The position numbers were made by a program, and so were the translations under genes. DNA of 64,000 nucleotides from an uncultured Oscillibacter sp. Lineage in GTDB: Bacteria; Bacillota; Clostridia; Oscillospirales; Oscillospiraceae. Of this stretch, positions 48,310-57,159 are shown one piece after another. The notes below the pieces were generated by a model that was given only the letters and a program-made list of their open reading frames with translations, was not told the DNA's origin and searched no databases. Numbering within the stretch: position 1 is the first letter of the stretch; each line of letters starts with the position of its first letter. The DNA lies in the NCBI GenBank assembly GCA_905200545.1, contig CAJKKQ010000011.1, positions 1 to 64,000 of the forward strand, read 5' to 3'.

Positions 48310-48372
48310 GATTTCAATACTTGTAATCTAGTTGGTTTTTGTGGACATTTATAAGAAAGTGGGGAAAACGCA

Positions 48373-48552
48373 TTGCAAAGCATAGCGCAACGTGGTAAGC
48401 TAGTCACAAAGGACGGATGGGTCATCTGTCCCGACTGCCACAGCATGCGACTTATGCGCCTGCCTCCCAAAGGCCGGGTGCAAGGGTACGTTTACTGTCG
48501 GCATTGCAAAAGCGAAAAATATCTGGATATCGATTTGAGCCTGAGCCTATGA
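48373..48552 (+). CDS. small zinc-ribbon protein (59 aa)
   Basis: TTG start 48373: MQSIAQRGKLVTKDGWVICP, with CPDC and CRHC pairs about 20 residues apart, the four cysteines of a zinc ribbon. Resembles the cysteine-rich KTR or Com-like proteins of phages. Ends in LDIDLSLSL. Weak ribosome site. The 25-codon remainder up to 48620 could be a second tiny gene but is not supported. Confidence 0.6.
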   Translation: MQSIAQRGKLVTKDGWVICPDCHSMRLMRLPPKGRVQGYVYCRHCKSEKYLDIDLSLSL

Positions 48553-48627
48553 GCCTGAGCCACATGAACCGCAAATTGCGGGACGTGTCGGCGCAGGCTT
48601 TTTGTTTTGCCCGGAGGTGATAGCCCG

Positions 48628-49008
48628 ATGGCACAAAAGCCGCTCAGGCCGTGTCGGCATCCTGGATGCTGCATCCTGGTGCCGGATGGATACTGCGCAG
48701 CCCATAAGCCAAAAGACCGCCGCAGCGCCGAGGCCAAGTCCTGGCACTGGATGTACCTGACGCCGGAATGGCTGGATGATCTGCGGCCATCGCAGCTCCT
48801 GAAAGAGCCGTTTTGCCGGGAATGCGCCCGGCATGGAATCCGTACCAGGGCCACGGACGTGGACCACGTAGAGCCGCACAAAGGCGACTGGGCGAAGTTC
48901 ACGGATCGACGCAATCTGCAAAGCCTATGCCATTCCTGCCATAGCCGCAAGACTATGGCGGAAATCCGCGGAAAAAGTGCTGCATTGCGACGGCGGTACC
49001 GGCCCTGA
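48628..49008 (+). CDS. HNH endonuclease
   Basis: 126 residues from ATG 48628 (GGAGG upstream). CRHPGCCILVPDGYCAAH is the family's N-terminal zinc pair; the HNH core is DVDHVEPHKGDWAKFTDRRN, LQSLCHSCHSRKT. In HK97-like phages an HNH protein next to terminase is needed for cos cutting; the position just before a methylase and terminase fits that job. Confidence 0.93.
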   Translation: MAQKPLRPCRHPGCCILVPDGYCAAHKPKDRRSAEAKSWHWMYLTPEWLDDLRPSQLLKEPFCRECARHGIRTRATDVDHVEPHKGDWAKFTDRRNLQSLCHSCHSRKTMAEIRGKSAALRRRYRP

Positions 49009-49224
49009 TTGCCGGCAGCTTTGGGCGCACGCACATGCGGCTACACCTGCGCGGATGCTCGGAGGGGGATCCTTGCAAGCCCTCCCCCGGGGCAAAAAAG
49101 TTTTGGGGAGCCTGCTCAAGACCGCACGCCCCCCTTCACGCGAGATTTTTTCCCCACAGGAGTTTTCGGAGACGGACGCCGCCAGCGGGGACCAATGCAC
49201 ACCGTGTGCATCGAAAGGAGCGAA
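49009..49224. other. 216-base gap, candidate cos region
   Basis: No supported gene. GC-rich blocks alternate with short A/T runs (CCCCCGGGGCAAAAAAG around 49086, GCACGCCCCCCTTCACGCG around 49123, ATTTTTTCCCCACAGG around 49146). In cos-type phages the cohesive-end site lies beside the HNH/terminase genes. The right place and composition, but no direct proof. Confidence 0.35.
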
Positions 49225-49974
49225 ATGGATAGACAACTTGAGCGAGAAATCCGCCTGTTCCAAGGGGACTGTTTGGCGGGCATGTCCCGGGTGGAGACAG
49301 GCTCAGTGGATCTGGTGCTGTGTGATCTTCCGTACGGTACCACGGCTTGCGCCTGGGACTCGGTGATTCCCTTTGAGCCGCTGTGGGAGCAGTACCAGCG
49401 GATCGTGAAGCCCAAGGGCGCCTTGGTGCTGTTTGCAGCCCAGCCATTTACCACAGCTCTGATCAACAGCGCGAGGAAGCTGTTTCGCTACGACCTGATC
49501 TGGGAGAAGAATTCCCCGGTCGGGTTTGCCAACAGCCACCGCCAGCCGCTGCGTGCTCACGAGCAGATTCTGGTCTTTTACAAACGGCAGCCCACCTACA
49601 ATCCCCAGGGCCTGGTGAAACTGGAAAAGCCTATCGTCCGGCGGGGTGGGAAAACGAGCTCTGTCTACCGTTCCATGTCTGGGGAAAGTGTCCAGCAGTA
49701 CACCAATTACCCGCGCTCTGTACTGCATTATCCCAACCGGGGAGAGAAACGGTACCATCCTACACAAAAGCCGGTGGCTTTGCTGGAGTACCTGATCCGC
49801 ACCTATACCAACCCCGGGGAACTTGTGGTGGATAACTGCATGGGCAGCGGAAGCACGGCTGTGGCTTGCCTGAACACCGGACGCCGGTGTATGGGATTTG
49901 AAAAAGACCAAGTTATCTACGAGACCGCTTGCCGGCGAGTGAAAGAGCGGGCGGCGGAACTGGCCATCGCATAG
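49225..49974 (+). CDS. DNA N6-adenine or N4-cytosine methyltransferase
   Basis: 249 residues from ATG 49225 (AAAGGAG upstream). DLVLCDLPYGTTACAWDS has the catalytic DLPY (DPPY family) motif; ELVVDNCMGSGSTAVACLNT is the SAM-binding FxGxG-type motif; order (catalytic before SAM) makes it the beta class. HPTQKPVALLEYLIRTY is typical. No restriction partner is seen, so it is likely a solitary phage methylase protecting phage DNA. Confidence 0.93.
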   Translation: MDRQLEREIRLFQGDCLAGMSRVETGSVDLVLCDLPYGTTACAWDSVIPFEPLWEQYQRIVKPKGALVLFAAQPFTTALINSARKLFRYDLIWEKNSPVGFANSHRQPLRAHEQILVFYKRQPTYNPQGLVKLEKPIVRRGGKTSSVYRSMSGESVQQYTNYPRSVLHYPNRGEKRYHPTQKPVALLEYLIRTYTNPGELVVDNCMGSGSTAVACLNTGRRCMGFEKDQVIYETACRRVKERAAELAIA

Positions 49975-49976
49975 CG

Positions 49977-49993
49977 GTGTCCGAATCTGACAC
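49977..49993. repeat. 17-bp palindrome site 6 (one mismatch)
   Basis: GTGTCCGAATCTGACAC, one mismatch (T for G) in the right arm. Lies 2 bases past the methylase stop and just before the GGAAGGAGG of the terminase small subunit. Confidence 0.85.
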
Positions 49994-50011
49994 CAGGAAG
50001 GAGGGGGCGGG

Positions 50012-50530
50012 ATGCCCGGAAGACGACAACCCACGGAATTGGTGGAGGCCAACGGTCGCAAACACCTGACCGAGGCGGAAAAAGATGAGCGCCGGGACCG
50101 GGAAGTTCATGTTCCTCCTCCGGAGGAGGCCGTGCCGCCCATGTGGCTGCCCAAGCGGCTTCACAAAGAGTACCACGAAATCGGCGAGATCCTGCGGGCC
50201 GCCGGATTGTATGCGGAGCTGGACCGGGATGTGCTGGGCCAGTACTTCCTCTCCCGGGAGCGGTGGCTCCGGGCAGACAAAAAAGCCGGGGCAGCCATCC
50301 GGGCCGGAGACGAGAAACTGGCCAGGGAGTGGACCGGCGTCCAGGGCACCTACTTCAAGCAGGTCCGCCAATGCGCGGAGGCCATGGGCCTATCCGTTAC
50401 TTCCCGGTGCCGGATCGTGGTACCCCAGGCGCTGCAGAATGCAGCCAAGGCGCCCGCAGCGGCCGGTGAGGACGAGTTTACCCAGCGGCTCCGGCAGCGG
50501 CAGGCGGCCGCACTGGAGGGGGCCACGTAA
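50012..50530 (+). CDS. terS: terminase small subunit (P27 family)
   Basis: 172 residues: MPGRRQPTELVEANGRKHLT, then PPMWLPKRLHKEYHEIGEIL and FKQVRQCAEAMGLSVTSRCR. P27-type small terminase that recognises the packaging site. GGAAGGAGG upstream. Its start is preceded by a copy of the palindrome. Directly abuts the large subunit. Confidence 0.92.
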   Translation: MPGRRQPTELVEANGRKHLTEAEKDERRDREVHVPPPEEAVPPMWLPKRLHKEYHEIGEILRAAGLYAELDRDVLGQYFLSRERWLRADKKAGAAIRAGDEKLAREWTGVQGTYFKQVRQCAEAMGLSVTSRCRIVVPQALQNAAKAPAAAGEDEFTQRLRQRQAAALEGAT

Positions 50531-52330
50531 ATGCCGGTACGCTCCAGCGAGTATTATGACGAGTCCGCCGGTGCATTTGTCTGTGAGTTCATCTCCCGGC
50601 TGCCCACCACCGATACCGGCCGCCCCTTTGAGCTGTACGACTGGCAAAGATCCTCCATCATGGAGTTCTACGGCCGTCAGGTGTCGGACGAGGACACTGG
50701 GGAGTACTTGAGAAAGTACTGGTACCTCTATCTGGAGATTCCAAAGAAGAACGGCAAGAGCGAGCTGGCTGCGGCCCTGGGTATCTACCATCTGTTCGCC
50801 GATGGAGAGCTGAACGCGGAAGTTTATATCTGCGCGGCGGATAAGGAGAATGCAGGCATTATCTTCAGCGCCGCAGTCTTTATGCTGACCACTGCCCCCT
50901 GGACAGCCAAGATGGTGGCCCGGGGAGAGCTGCACATTGTGGAATCCCGGAAGCGGGTGGAATACCGCCAGCGAGTCAGAACCGGGAACGGCGGATACAA
51001 GTGGGTCATCGTTGGCGTGATGGCTGTCCTCTCGTCTGAATCGTACAGCAAGCACGGCTACAAGCCCAGCTGCGTGATCTTTGACGAGTTGCATGCCCAG
51101 CCCAACCGGGATCTGTGGGACATCATGACTTTCGGTGCCGGCGCCGGCCGGAAGCAGCCGGTGTGGATCGTGCTGACTACAGCCGGCGATGACCCGGATC
51201 GGGGATCCATCGGCTGGGAGGTCCACGAGAAAGCTGTGGGCGTCCGGGACGCCCGGCGGCTGCGCGAGATCCTGGACGAAGGCGGAGATCCTCGGCAGGT
51301 CCTTTCCCTGCGGCACGTGTCCGATGAGGACATGGCCCAGGCCCAGGTGGAGCTGCTGGAACGGGATCTTCCCAACTGGCTGCCCATCCTGTACGGTCTG
51401 ACGGCTATGTTCGGGGATGATCCGGACGACCTCAAAGACATTGATATCTGGGATGAGAAGCTCTGGTATCTCTGCAATCCATCCCTGGGCAAGCACCTGA
51501 AGATCCGGACGTTGCGGCTGGAGGCCATGGAGGCCCGGCGCAGCGAGGCAGGGGAGAAGCTATTCCGCTGGCTTCGATTGAACCAGTGGATCTCCGTCAA
51601 GGCGGTCAGCTGGATCTCCCTGAATCTCTATGATAAGACCCAGTTTGGCCCCAGCAAGAAAGCGGAGCGGGAGGCCTGGGTGCAGGAGCACCTCTACGGC
51701 AAGCTCTGTTACGGTGGGGTAGACCTCTCCACCAGTAAAGACCTGACGGCCTTTGTCCTGCTGTTTCCGCCCCAGCTGGGGCTGGATGTGGCGGTGCTGC
51801 TGCCCTTCATCTGGCGGCCCGGGGGCACAGTGGAGGAGGCGGAGCGTCGGGACCACGTTCCCTATCGGGACTGGGAGCGGGCCGGGTTCTTGACGCTGTG
51901 CGAGGGAGATATCATCGACTACGGAGATGTAGAGGCCACGATCCGGTGGGCCACGGAAGTTTTTGACCTCCAGATGGTGGGCTTTGACCCCTATCTCAGC
52001 CGGACCATCACCCAGCGGTTGAAGCCCATTGTCCCCGTCATTGAGGTCCCACAGGATCTCAAGAACATGTCGCCGGCCATGAAGGAGATGGACGATCTGA
52101 TGACCCGCAAGCAGCTGCTGCACATCCACAACACTTGCTTCCGCTGGACCTTCGGCAACGTCCGCTGCTATGTGGATGGAAACGGCAACTGCAAGCCGTT
52201 GAAGAATAAGTCCAGGGGGCGTATCGACCCCACGGTGGCGTCCATCATTGTGATCGCAGTGTGGATGATTGCCCGGAATCAGAAGCCGGATCTGGCGGCG
52301 GCCATGGCACAGCCGGGATTTAGTTTGTAA
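50531..52330 (+). CDS. terL: terminase large subunit
   Basis: 599 residues. ATPase with Walker A EIPKKNGKS (residues 69-77) and Walker B VIFDELHAQ (around 181), then DYGDVEATIRWATEVFDLQM and VGFDPYLSRTITQRLKPIVP in the C-terminal nuclease part, with KSRGRIDPTVASIIVIAVWM at the end. Phage YmfN/HK97-type large terminase. Packages and cuts the phage DNA. Confidence 0.95.
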   Translation: MPVRSSEYYDESAGAFVCEFISRLPTTDTGRPFELYDWQRSSIMEFYGRQVSDEDTGEYLRKYWYLYLEIPKKNGKSELAAALGIYHLFADGELNAEVYICAADKENAGIIFSAAVFMLTTAPWTAKMVARGELHIVESRKRVEYRQRVRTGNGGYKWVIVGVMAVLSSESYSKHGYKPSCVIFDELHAQPNRDLWDIMTFGAGAGRKQPVWIVLTTAGDDPDRGSIGWEVHEKAVGVRDARRLREILDEGGDPRQVLSLRHVSDEDMAQAQVELLERDLPNWLPILYGLTAMFGDDPDDLKDIDIWDEKLWYLCNPSLGKHLKIRTLRLEAMEARRSEAGEKLFRWLRLNQWISVKAVSWISLNLYDKTQFGPSKKAEREAWVQEHLYGKLCYGGVDLSTSKDLTAFVLLFPPQLGLDVAVLLPFIWRPGGTVEEAERRDHVPYRDWERAGFLTLCEGDIIDYGDVEATIRWATEVFDLQMVGFDPYLSRTITQRLKPIVPVIEVPQDLKNMSPAMKEMDDLMTRKQLLHIHNTCFRWTFGNVRCYVDGNGNCKPLKNKSRGRIDPTVASIIVIAVWMIARNQKPDLAAAMAQPGFSL

Positions 52331-52331
52331 G

Positions 52332-52348
52332 GTGTCCGAATCGGACGC
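52332..52348. repeat. 17-bp palindrome site 7 (one mismatch)
   Basis: GTGTCCGAATCGGACGC, one mismatch near the right end, 1 base past the terL stop and directly upstream of the GGAAGGAG of the next gene. Confidence 0.85.
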
Positions 52349-52361
52349 AGGAAGGAGCGCC

Positions 52362-52538
52362 ATGAAGGCATTGAAAGACGGGGTGGCGGCCTACGCCACG
52401 GAGCTTATGATGACAGCCGGGGCAGCTCTGGTGAGCCTGGGCGCCGGAATGATCTATCTTCCGGCTGGGATCATCACCGCCGGCGTGATGCTACTGGCGG
52501 GATCTGTCCTCAGCTGCCTGGGAGGTGGTGAGGCATGA
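52362..52538 (+). CDS. small phage membrane protein (58 aa)
   Basis: MKALKDGVAAYATELMMTAG then AALVSLGAGMIYLPAGIITA: two hydrophobic segments. GGAAGGAG upstream. A small hydrophobic gene between terL and portal is common in HK97-type phages; holin-like action is possible but unproven. Overlaps the portal gene by 4 bases. Confidence 0.65.
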   Translation: MKALKDGVAAYATELMMTAGAALVSLGAGMIYLPAGIITAGVMLLAGSVLSCLGGGEA

Positions 52539-53800
52539 GTGTTCGATCCGGATTGCAGGCGGTGGCCCGGTCTCCGTCCCGGGAGCCGCGCAACGCTGTG
52601 ACCGTCAGCACCTTGACCGGTGCCGGATTCTCTCCGGCACCGGCAGATACCAGCGAGACGGCGGCCCGGAAGCTCAGCGCCGTGGACCGGTGCATTGAGA
52701 TTCTCTCGGACTCCATGGCAAAGCTCCCCACCTACTGCGTGGAGCGGAAAAGCCGGGAGCGGGTGGAGATTCCGCTGCTGCAGCTGCTCAATGTGCGGCC
52801 CAACGAGGCCATGACGCCCTCCGTCCGCAAGAAGTTGCTGGAGGCCAGCCGCCTGACCCGGGGAAACAGCTATGACTGGATCCGGCGGGACCCCTACACG
52901 GCTGAGATTGTGGAACTGATCCCGCTGCCGGGAGATTTGGTGTATACCTGGCGGGACACGGCAGGACATGTGTGGCACAACGTCCGGGACCCTGCCAATG
53001 GAAGTGTGTTTACCCTTTCCCACGCGGACGTTTGCCACTACAAGGGCACTTCCCGGGACGGGATCACCGGCATCTCCGTGCTGCAGCGGGCGGCAGAAGT
53101 TATTGCCGCAGCTAGGGCCCGGCAGATGCACGATCTGAGCTATTACGAAAACGGCGGCCAGCCCGGCGGCGTGCTACAGACAGATGTACCTCTGGGCGGC
53201 ATGGTGCCGGATCCAACAGACCCCGGTAAACAGATCAGCAACAAGGACCTGCTGCGCCGGGAATGGGAGCGGATCCACGCAGGTCCCAGCAACGCCAACC
53301 GGATTGCCATTCTGGACTACGGCTTGAAGTATCAGGCGGTCAGTCTGAGCAACAAGGACGCCCAGTTCATCGAGAGCCAGGAGGTAGCAATCCGAGACAT
53401 TGCCCGGTATTTCGGAATCCCCCTTTACAAGCTCCAGGAGGGCAAGCAGGCCTACAGCTCCAACGAGCAGAACGCCATTGAGTACGTGGTCTCTACACTG
53501 CACCCTATCGTGACCCAGTACGAGGAGGAACAGACCTACAAGCTGCTCTTTTCCAGTGAGATCTCGGATGGGTTGGAGCTGCGGATCAACATGATGGCAG
53601 AGCTGCGGGGTGACAATGCCGCCCGCAGCTCCTGGTACAAGAATATGCGAGAGATCGGCGTGTTTTCCGTCAACGACATCAACCGGCTTGAAGATATGCC
53701 AGATGTGGAGGGCGGAGACGAGCGCCTGGCCTCTCTCAATTATGTGCCCCTCTCCAAGTGGGTGGACCTGAGTATCAATCGGAACGGAGGATCGACATGA
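52535..53800 (+). CDS. phage portal protein (HK97 family)
   Basis: 421 residues: AVDRCIEILSDSMAKLPTYC, RGNSYDWIRRDPYTAEIVEL, HYKGTSRDGITGISVLQRAA, and FGIPLYKLQEGKQAYSSNEQ. Full-length HK97-type portal forming the DNA channel. Overlaps the protease gene by 4 bases. Confidence 0.95.
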   Translation: MSVRSGLQAVARSPSREPRNAVTVSTLTGAGFSPAPADTSETAARKLSAVDRCIEILSDSMAKLPTYCVERKSRERVEIPLLQLLNVRPNEAMTPSVRKKLLEASRLTRGNSYDWIRRDPYTAEIVELIPLPGDLVYTWRDTAGHVWHNVRDPANGSVFTLSHADVCHYKGTSRDGITGISVLQRAAEVIAAARARQMHDLSYYENGGQPGGVLQTDVPLGGMVPDPTDPGKQISNKDLLRREWERIHAGPSNANRIAILDYGLKYQAVSLSNKDAQFIESQEVAIRDIARYFGIPLYKLQEGKQAYSSNEQNAIEYVVSTLHPIVTQYEEEQTYKLLFSSEISDGLELRINMMAELRGDNAARSSWYKNMREIGVFSVNDINRLEDMPDVEGGDERLASLNYVPLSKWVDLSINRNGGST

Positions 53801-54504
53801 GAGTAACGTTGAACGGCATCGTCTCCTCGGACGATGACCGGTGGATTTACGAGTGGTTTGGGTACCGGGCTTTTTCTCCGGAGCAGGTCCGTGATGCCAT
53901 TGCACAGAATCCTGCCGGGGAGGATCTGGTGCTGGAGATCAACAGCCCTGGCGGATCGGTCTTTGCCGGCAGCGAGATGTACAGCATCCTGCGCGGCTGC
54001 TCCATCCCCACCCGGGCAGAGATCCAGAGCCTGGCGGCCAGTGCGGCCAGCTATCTGTGCCTGGGATGCGACCGCGTGGCCATCTCCCCGGTGGCCCAGA
54101 TGATGATGCACCTGCCCAGCACCAGTACCAGCGGAGACCGCACCGAGCACCAGCGCTCCATCGGGATGCTGGATGCCACCCGGGAGGCCATCCTCAATGC
54201 CTATGAGCTGAAAGCCAAGGGCAAGACTGAACGGGCGGAACTGCGTCGGATGATGAGCTCTGAGACCTGGCTCAGCGCCCAGGATGCCCTGGAACACGGC
54301 CTGGTGGACGAAATCCTGGGACAGGATGAGGGCATGCCCGGTCCCAGCAGCCTGGTCAATGCCTTCGGCCTTCCGGACATCGCCGCTCTGCGGGCCGCCT
54401 ATGCCCGGGCAAATCCGGAGGCGGATCTTCGTAAGGCTCCTGAACACACCCTGGCAGACTGGCGGGATTCCGCACGTCTTACTCTGGAACAAAACAGATT
54501 TTGA
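53797..54504 (+). CDS. prohead protease, ClpP/S14 type
   Basis: 235 residues from ATG 53797. LEINSPGGSVFAGSEMYSIL, then SLAASAASYLCLGCDRVAIS (nucleophile region) and VAQMMMHLPSTSTSGDRTEH (His). ClpP-like proteases replace U35-type prohead proteases in many Firmicutes phages and trim the capsid precursor. Between portal and capsid. Confidence 0.93.
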   Translation: MRVTLNGIVSSDDDRWIYEWFGYRAFSPEQVRDAIAQNPAGEDLVLEINSPGGSVFAGSEMYSILRGCSIPTRAEIQSLAASAASYLCLGCDRVAISPVAQMMMHLPSTSTSGDRTEHQRSIGMLDATREAILNAYELKAKGKTERAELRRMMSSETWLSAQDALEHGLVDEILGQDEGMPGPSSLVNAFGLPDIAALRAAYARANPEADLRKAPEHTLADWRDSARLTLEQNRF

Positions 54505-54520
54505 ATGGAGGAACAGAACA

Positions 54521-55714
54521 ATGAAGAAGAAGCTCTACGATCTCATCAAACAGCGTGCCAGCCTGTTGGCCAAGGCTGAGGCTGCTCTGACAGCCAATAA
54601 CCAGGCGGACTACCAGAGCTACATGGAGCAGATCACCAACCTCAATAGCGAGATTCAGCGCATCCAGGATCTGGTGGCGGAGCAGGACCGACAGATGATG
54701 TCTGTCCCCGGCCCCAGTGGCTCTGAGCTGGAGGACCTGGCGCACGAGCGCGTCACCGCGCTGATGCGGGGTGACAGTGTGACCTTCAATGCCACGGAGG
54801 TCCGCCGGGCGTTGAACCAGATTACCCTGGCCACCGGAACCATCGTGGAGCCCACCGGCGCCGGATCCACCATCCACGATCCTGTGGGCAATGTGGTTCC
54901 CTCCATCGTGGATCGGGTCCGCGTGATGGACATGACCGGTATGGGAGCTTTCCAGGAGCCCTATGTCATCACGGAGCTGGATGCCAAGGGCGGCAAGATC
55001 GCCACCACGGCTGGCACCGCCCGCAGCGCCTCCACTGACCCCACCTTTGGCATTGCGGAGATCAAGCCCTATGAGCTGAGCGTCACCAGCTACGTGGACC
55101 GCAACATCTCCCGGCTGTCTCCCGCCAGCTGCTATGACAAGATCTACGGCATGGCCATGCGTGCCCTGCGCCGGAATCTGGCGGAGCTGATCGTCAACGG
55201 TGACGAGCCGTCCACCCCCACCTTCTACGGCATCACCAACGCCAAGAACAAGGCTGCGGCTAACATCTTTGCCGAGGCAACTCTGGGCAGCGCCATTGAC
55301 GTGAACACCCTGGACGCCCTGTATTTTGCCTACGGCTCCGACGAGGCCATGGGCGCCGGCGCCCGGCTGCTGCTGACCAAGACCAACCTCAAGGCTCTGG
55401 GCGCGCTGCGGGGCACCAACGAAAAGCGCCGTCTGCTGGAGATCACTCCCGACGCCACCAACCCCAACTCCGGCGTGATCCGGGACGGCGGCGTGGTGCT
55501 GCCCTATGACCTGGTGAAGGCCGTGGGCGACACCAAGATCCTGTACGGCGATCCCATGAACTTTGAGGTGGGCCTGTTCGGCGATTACTCCATCCGCATT
55601 GACGAGTCCGTCAAGGCCGTGGAGCGTATGTACGCGATCCTGGGCGACGTCTTTGTGGGCGGCAACCTGATCGTGGACAAGGGCTTTGTCGTGGGCTCTA
55701 TCGGCGAAGGCTGA
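54521..55714 (+). CDS. major capsid protein (HK97 fold)
   Basis: 397 residues from ATG 54521 (GGAGGAACAG upstream). N-terminal helical delta-domain (SLLAKAEAALTANNQADYQS, EIQRIQDLVAEQDRQ) then the HK97 core (NAKNKAAANIFAEATLGSAI, RLLLTKTNLKALGALRGTNE, MNFEVGLFGDYSIRIDESVK). The scaffold part is probably removed by the upstream protease. Confidence 0.95.
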   Translation: MKKKLYDLIKQRASLLAKAEAALTANNQADYQSYMEQITNLNSEIQRIQDLVAEQDRQMMSVPGPSGSELEDLAHERVTALMRGDSVTFNATEVRRALNQITLATGTIVEPTGAGSTIHDPVGNVVPSIVDRVRVMDMTGMGAFQEPYVITELDAKGGKIATTAGTARSASTDPTFGIAEIKPYELSVTSYVDRNISRLSPASCYDKIYGMAMRALRRNLAELIVNGDEPSTPTFYGITNAKNKAAANIFAEATLGSAIDVNTLDALYFAYGSDEAMGAGARLLLTKTNLKALGALRGTNEKRRLLEITPDATNPNSGVIRDGGVVLPYDLVKAVGDTKILYGDPMNFEVGLFGDYSIRIDESVKAVERMYAILGDVFVGGNLIVDKGFVVGSIGEG

Positions 55715-55720
55715 TGCATT

Positions 55721-56053
55721 ATGGCATGGGATGATGCGGCGAAAAGCCGCCTGATGGCCTATTGCCGCATCGATGCCCTGGAGGAGGGGGAGGAGCTCCT
55801 CCTCCAGGGGCTCTACGAAGCGGCGGTGAGTTATATGGAGCAGGCTGGGGTCTCGGAGCCCGAGGCGGGAACGCCCCGGCGGGCCCAGTATGATCTTTGC
55901 ATCAACGCCCTGGTGCTGGACAGTTACGACCGGCGGGGCGTACAGACAGAGGGTAGCGTCAGCGATAATCCCCAGCTGCGCCGGATGATCGTCCAGCTGA
56001 AGCTGACGGAGCCGGCGGTGTCCGAATCGGACACGGCGGAGGTGATCCCATGA
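55721..56053 (+). CDS. head-tail connector protein (gp6-like)
   Basis: 110 residues: MAWDDAAKSRLMAYCRIDAL, LLLQGLYEAAVSYMEQAGVS, YDLCINALVLDSYDRRGVQT. Matches the DNA-packaging/head-tail connector family (phage_gp6-like). The C-terminal tail AVSESDTAEVIP is encoded by a palindrome copy. Overlaps the next gene by 4 bases. Confidence 0.88.
   Translation: MAWDDAAKSRLMAYCRIDALEEGEELLLQGLYEAAVSYMEQAGVSEPEAGTPRRAQYDLCINALVLDSYDRRGVQTEGSVSDNPQLRRMIVQLKLTEPAVSESDTAEVIP
56018..56034. repeat. 17-bp palindrome site 8
   Basis: Perfect GTGTCCGAATCGGACAC (centre A) in the last codons of the connector gene, 15 bases before the ATG of the head-closure gene. Confidence 0.9.
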
Positions 56054-56388
56054 ATCCCATCCAGGCCGGGGAGCTGCGGCACCGGATCCGGATCCTGCAG
56101 CGGACAGCAAACACCGACGGGGAAGGTTTCCCCGTCGGTGAACCGCAGGAAGTGTACCGCTGCTGGGCCAGAGTGACCATCACCAGCGGAACGGAACTGG
56201 TCCGAGCCAATGCGGACTTCGGCCAGATGAAAGCCCGGTTTCTGATCCGATGGACCAGTACCACTATTGACCGGAAGATGTTTGTGGAGTACGGCGGGAA
56301 GGAGTGGCAGATCGAGTATGTCAACGACTACGCAGGTCGGCAGTACCTGGAGCTCTGGGGCGTCTGGGAAAGCAACGACCGCAGCTGA
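56050..56388 (+). CDS. phage head closure protein (SPP1 gp16-like)
   Basis: 112 residues: MNPIQAGELRHRIRILQRTA, VYRCWARVTITSGTELVRAN, and GKEWQIEYVNDYAGRQYLEL. Typical head-tail joining/closure family. Small beta-barrel. Length normal. Confidence 0.92.
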   Translation: MNPIQAGELRHRIRILQRTANTDGEGFPVGEPQEVYRCWARVTITSGTELVRANADFGQMKARFLIRWTSTTIDRKMFVEYGGKEWQIEYVNDYAGRQYLELWGVWESNDRS

Positions 56389-56722
56389 GCCCTCCGTCTA
56401 TGCCCGGCTGGTGGCGACGGTTCTCCCCATCGTGCCGGTATGCGAGCCGGCGGTCTACGGTGGAGATGCGGAAGCGTACTGCACCTATAATGCCACGGAG
56501 CTGCCGGAAGGCTTCGGAGACAACGCCCCGCAATCGGTTCGGTACCTGCTGCAGCTGCACTACTTCTGCCCCCTCATGGGAAATCCGCTGCCAACCGTGC
56601 GACAGCTGCAGCGTGCGGTGGCGGATGCGGACTTCACTTACCCGTCCCTGGAAGATGCCAGTGATCTGGATGGCCGTCACTATGTGCTGGAATTTGAAGG
56701 GGTGAGCGGTCTCAATGGCTGA
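56318..56722 (+). CDS. phage tail-completion/minor structural protein
   Basis: The clear conserved part begins at about 56387 (EPSVYARLVATVLPIVPVCE, TYPSLEDASDLDGRHYVLEF) and resembles the small protein between head closure and gp10 in such phages. The start is uncertain: ATG 56318 overlaps the preceding gene by 71 bases; GTG codons further in are alternatives. About 110-134 residues. Overlaps the gp10-like gene by 8 bases. Confidence 0.7.
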   Translation: MSTTTQVGSTWSSGASGKATTAAEPSVYARLVATVLPIVPVCEPAVYGGDAEAYCTYNATELPEGFGDNAPQSVRYLLQLHYFCPLMGNPLPTVRQLQRAVADADFTYPSLEDASDLDGRHYVLEFEGVSGLNG

Positions 56723-57143
56723 ATTTGATGTATCCGGGCTGGATGCTCTGATGCTGAGTCTTCAGCAGGTAGCAGAACTGCCGGAAGACGTGCAGGATGA
56801 CGTTTTGAATGCTGAAGCGGATATCCTGGTTGAAGAGATCAGGGAGCGTGGACAAGGCTATGGTGTAATGGCCCCTGGATCCGGCAGGATGCTTAAGGCT
56901 ATAAAAAAAGGTAAAGTTCGCATTCATAAAAATGACAGAGAAATTCGGGTTTATGCATCTGGCAGTCGAAAACGTGGCGGAACAACGGTGAAAAATTCGG
57001 AAATTGCATTCTTAAATAATTATGGAACACGTCATCAAACGGCACGACCTTTTTGGACAGATGCAGTAAAGCTATCCGAAAAAACTATGGAAGCAGTAGG
57101 CCAAGCCGTCTACGACCGATGGCTGAAATCCCTAAATCTTTAA
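56715..57143 (+). CDS. HK97 gp10 family protein
   Basis: 142 residues: MAEFDVSGLDALMLSLQQVA, ADILVEEIRERGQGYGVMAP, EIAFLNNYGTRHQTARPFWT with the diagnostic N-Y-G-T and R-P-F-W. Tail-completion protein. From about 56800 to 57130 the gene is clearly AT-richer than all neighbours (for example AAAAAAAGGTAAAG), suggesting a recently recombined segment in a mosaic genome. Confidence 0.93.
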   Translation: MAEFDVSGLDALMLSLQQVAELPEDVQDDVLNAEADILVEEIRERGQGYGVMAPGSGRMLKAIKKGKVRIHKNDREIRVYASGSRKRGGTTVKNSEIAFLNNYGTRHQTARPFWTDAVKLSEKTMEAVGQAVYDRWLKSLNL

Positions 57144-57159
57144 GTCTGGAGGATTTACT

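Noticed and set aside
48549..48620. 23-codon frame MSLSHMNRKLRDVSAQAFCF after the zinc-ribbon gene
   Set aside because: Short, no ribosome site of its own, and part of a repeat-like GAGCCT tract; not enough support.
51318..51334. Partial palindrome GTGTCCGATGAGGACAT in terL
   Set aside because: Left arm matches but three mismatches break the right arm; explained by codons of HVSDEDMA.
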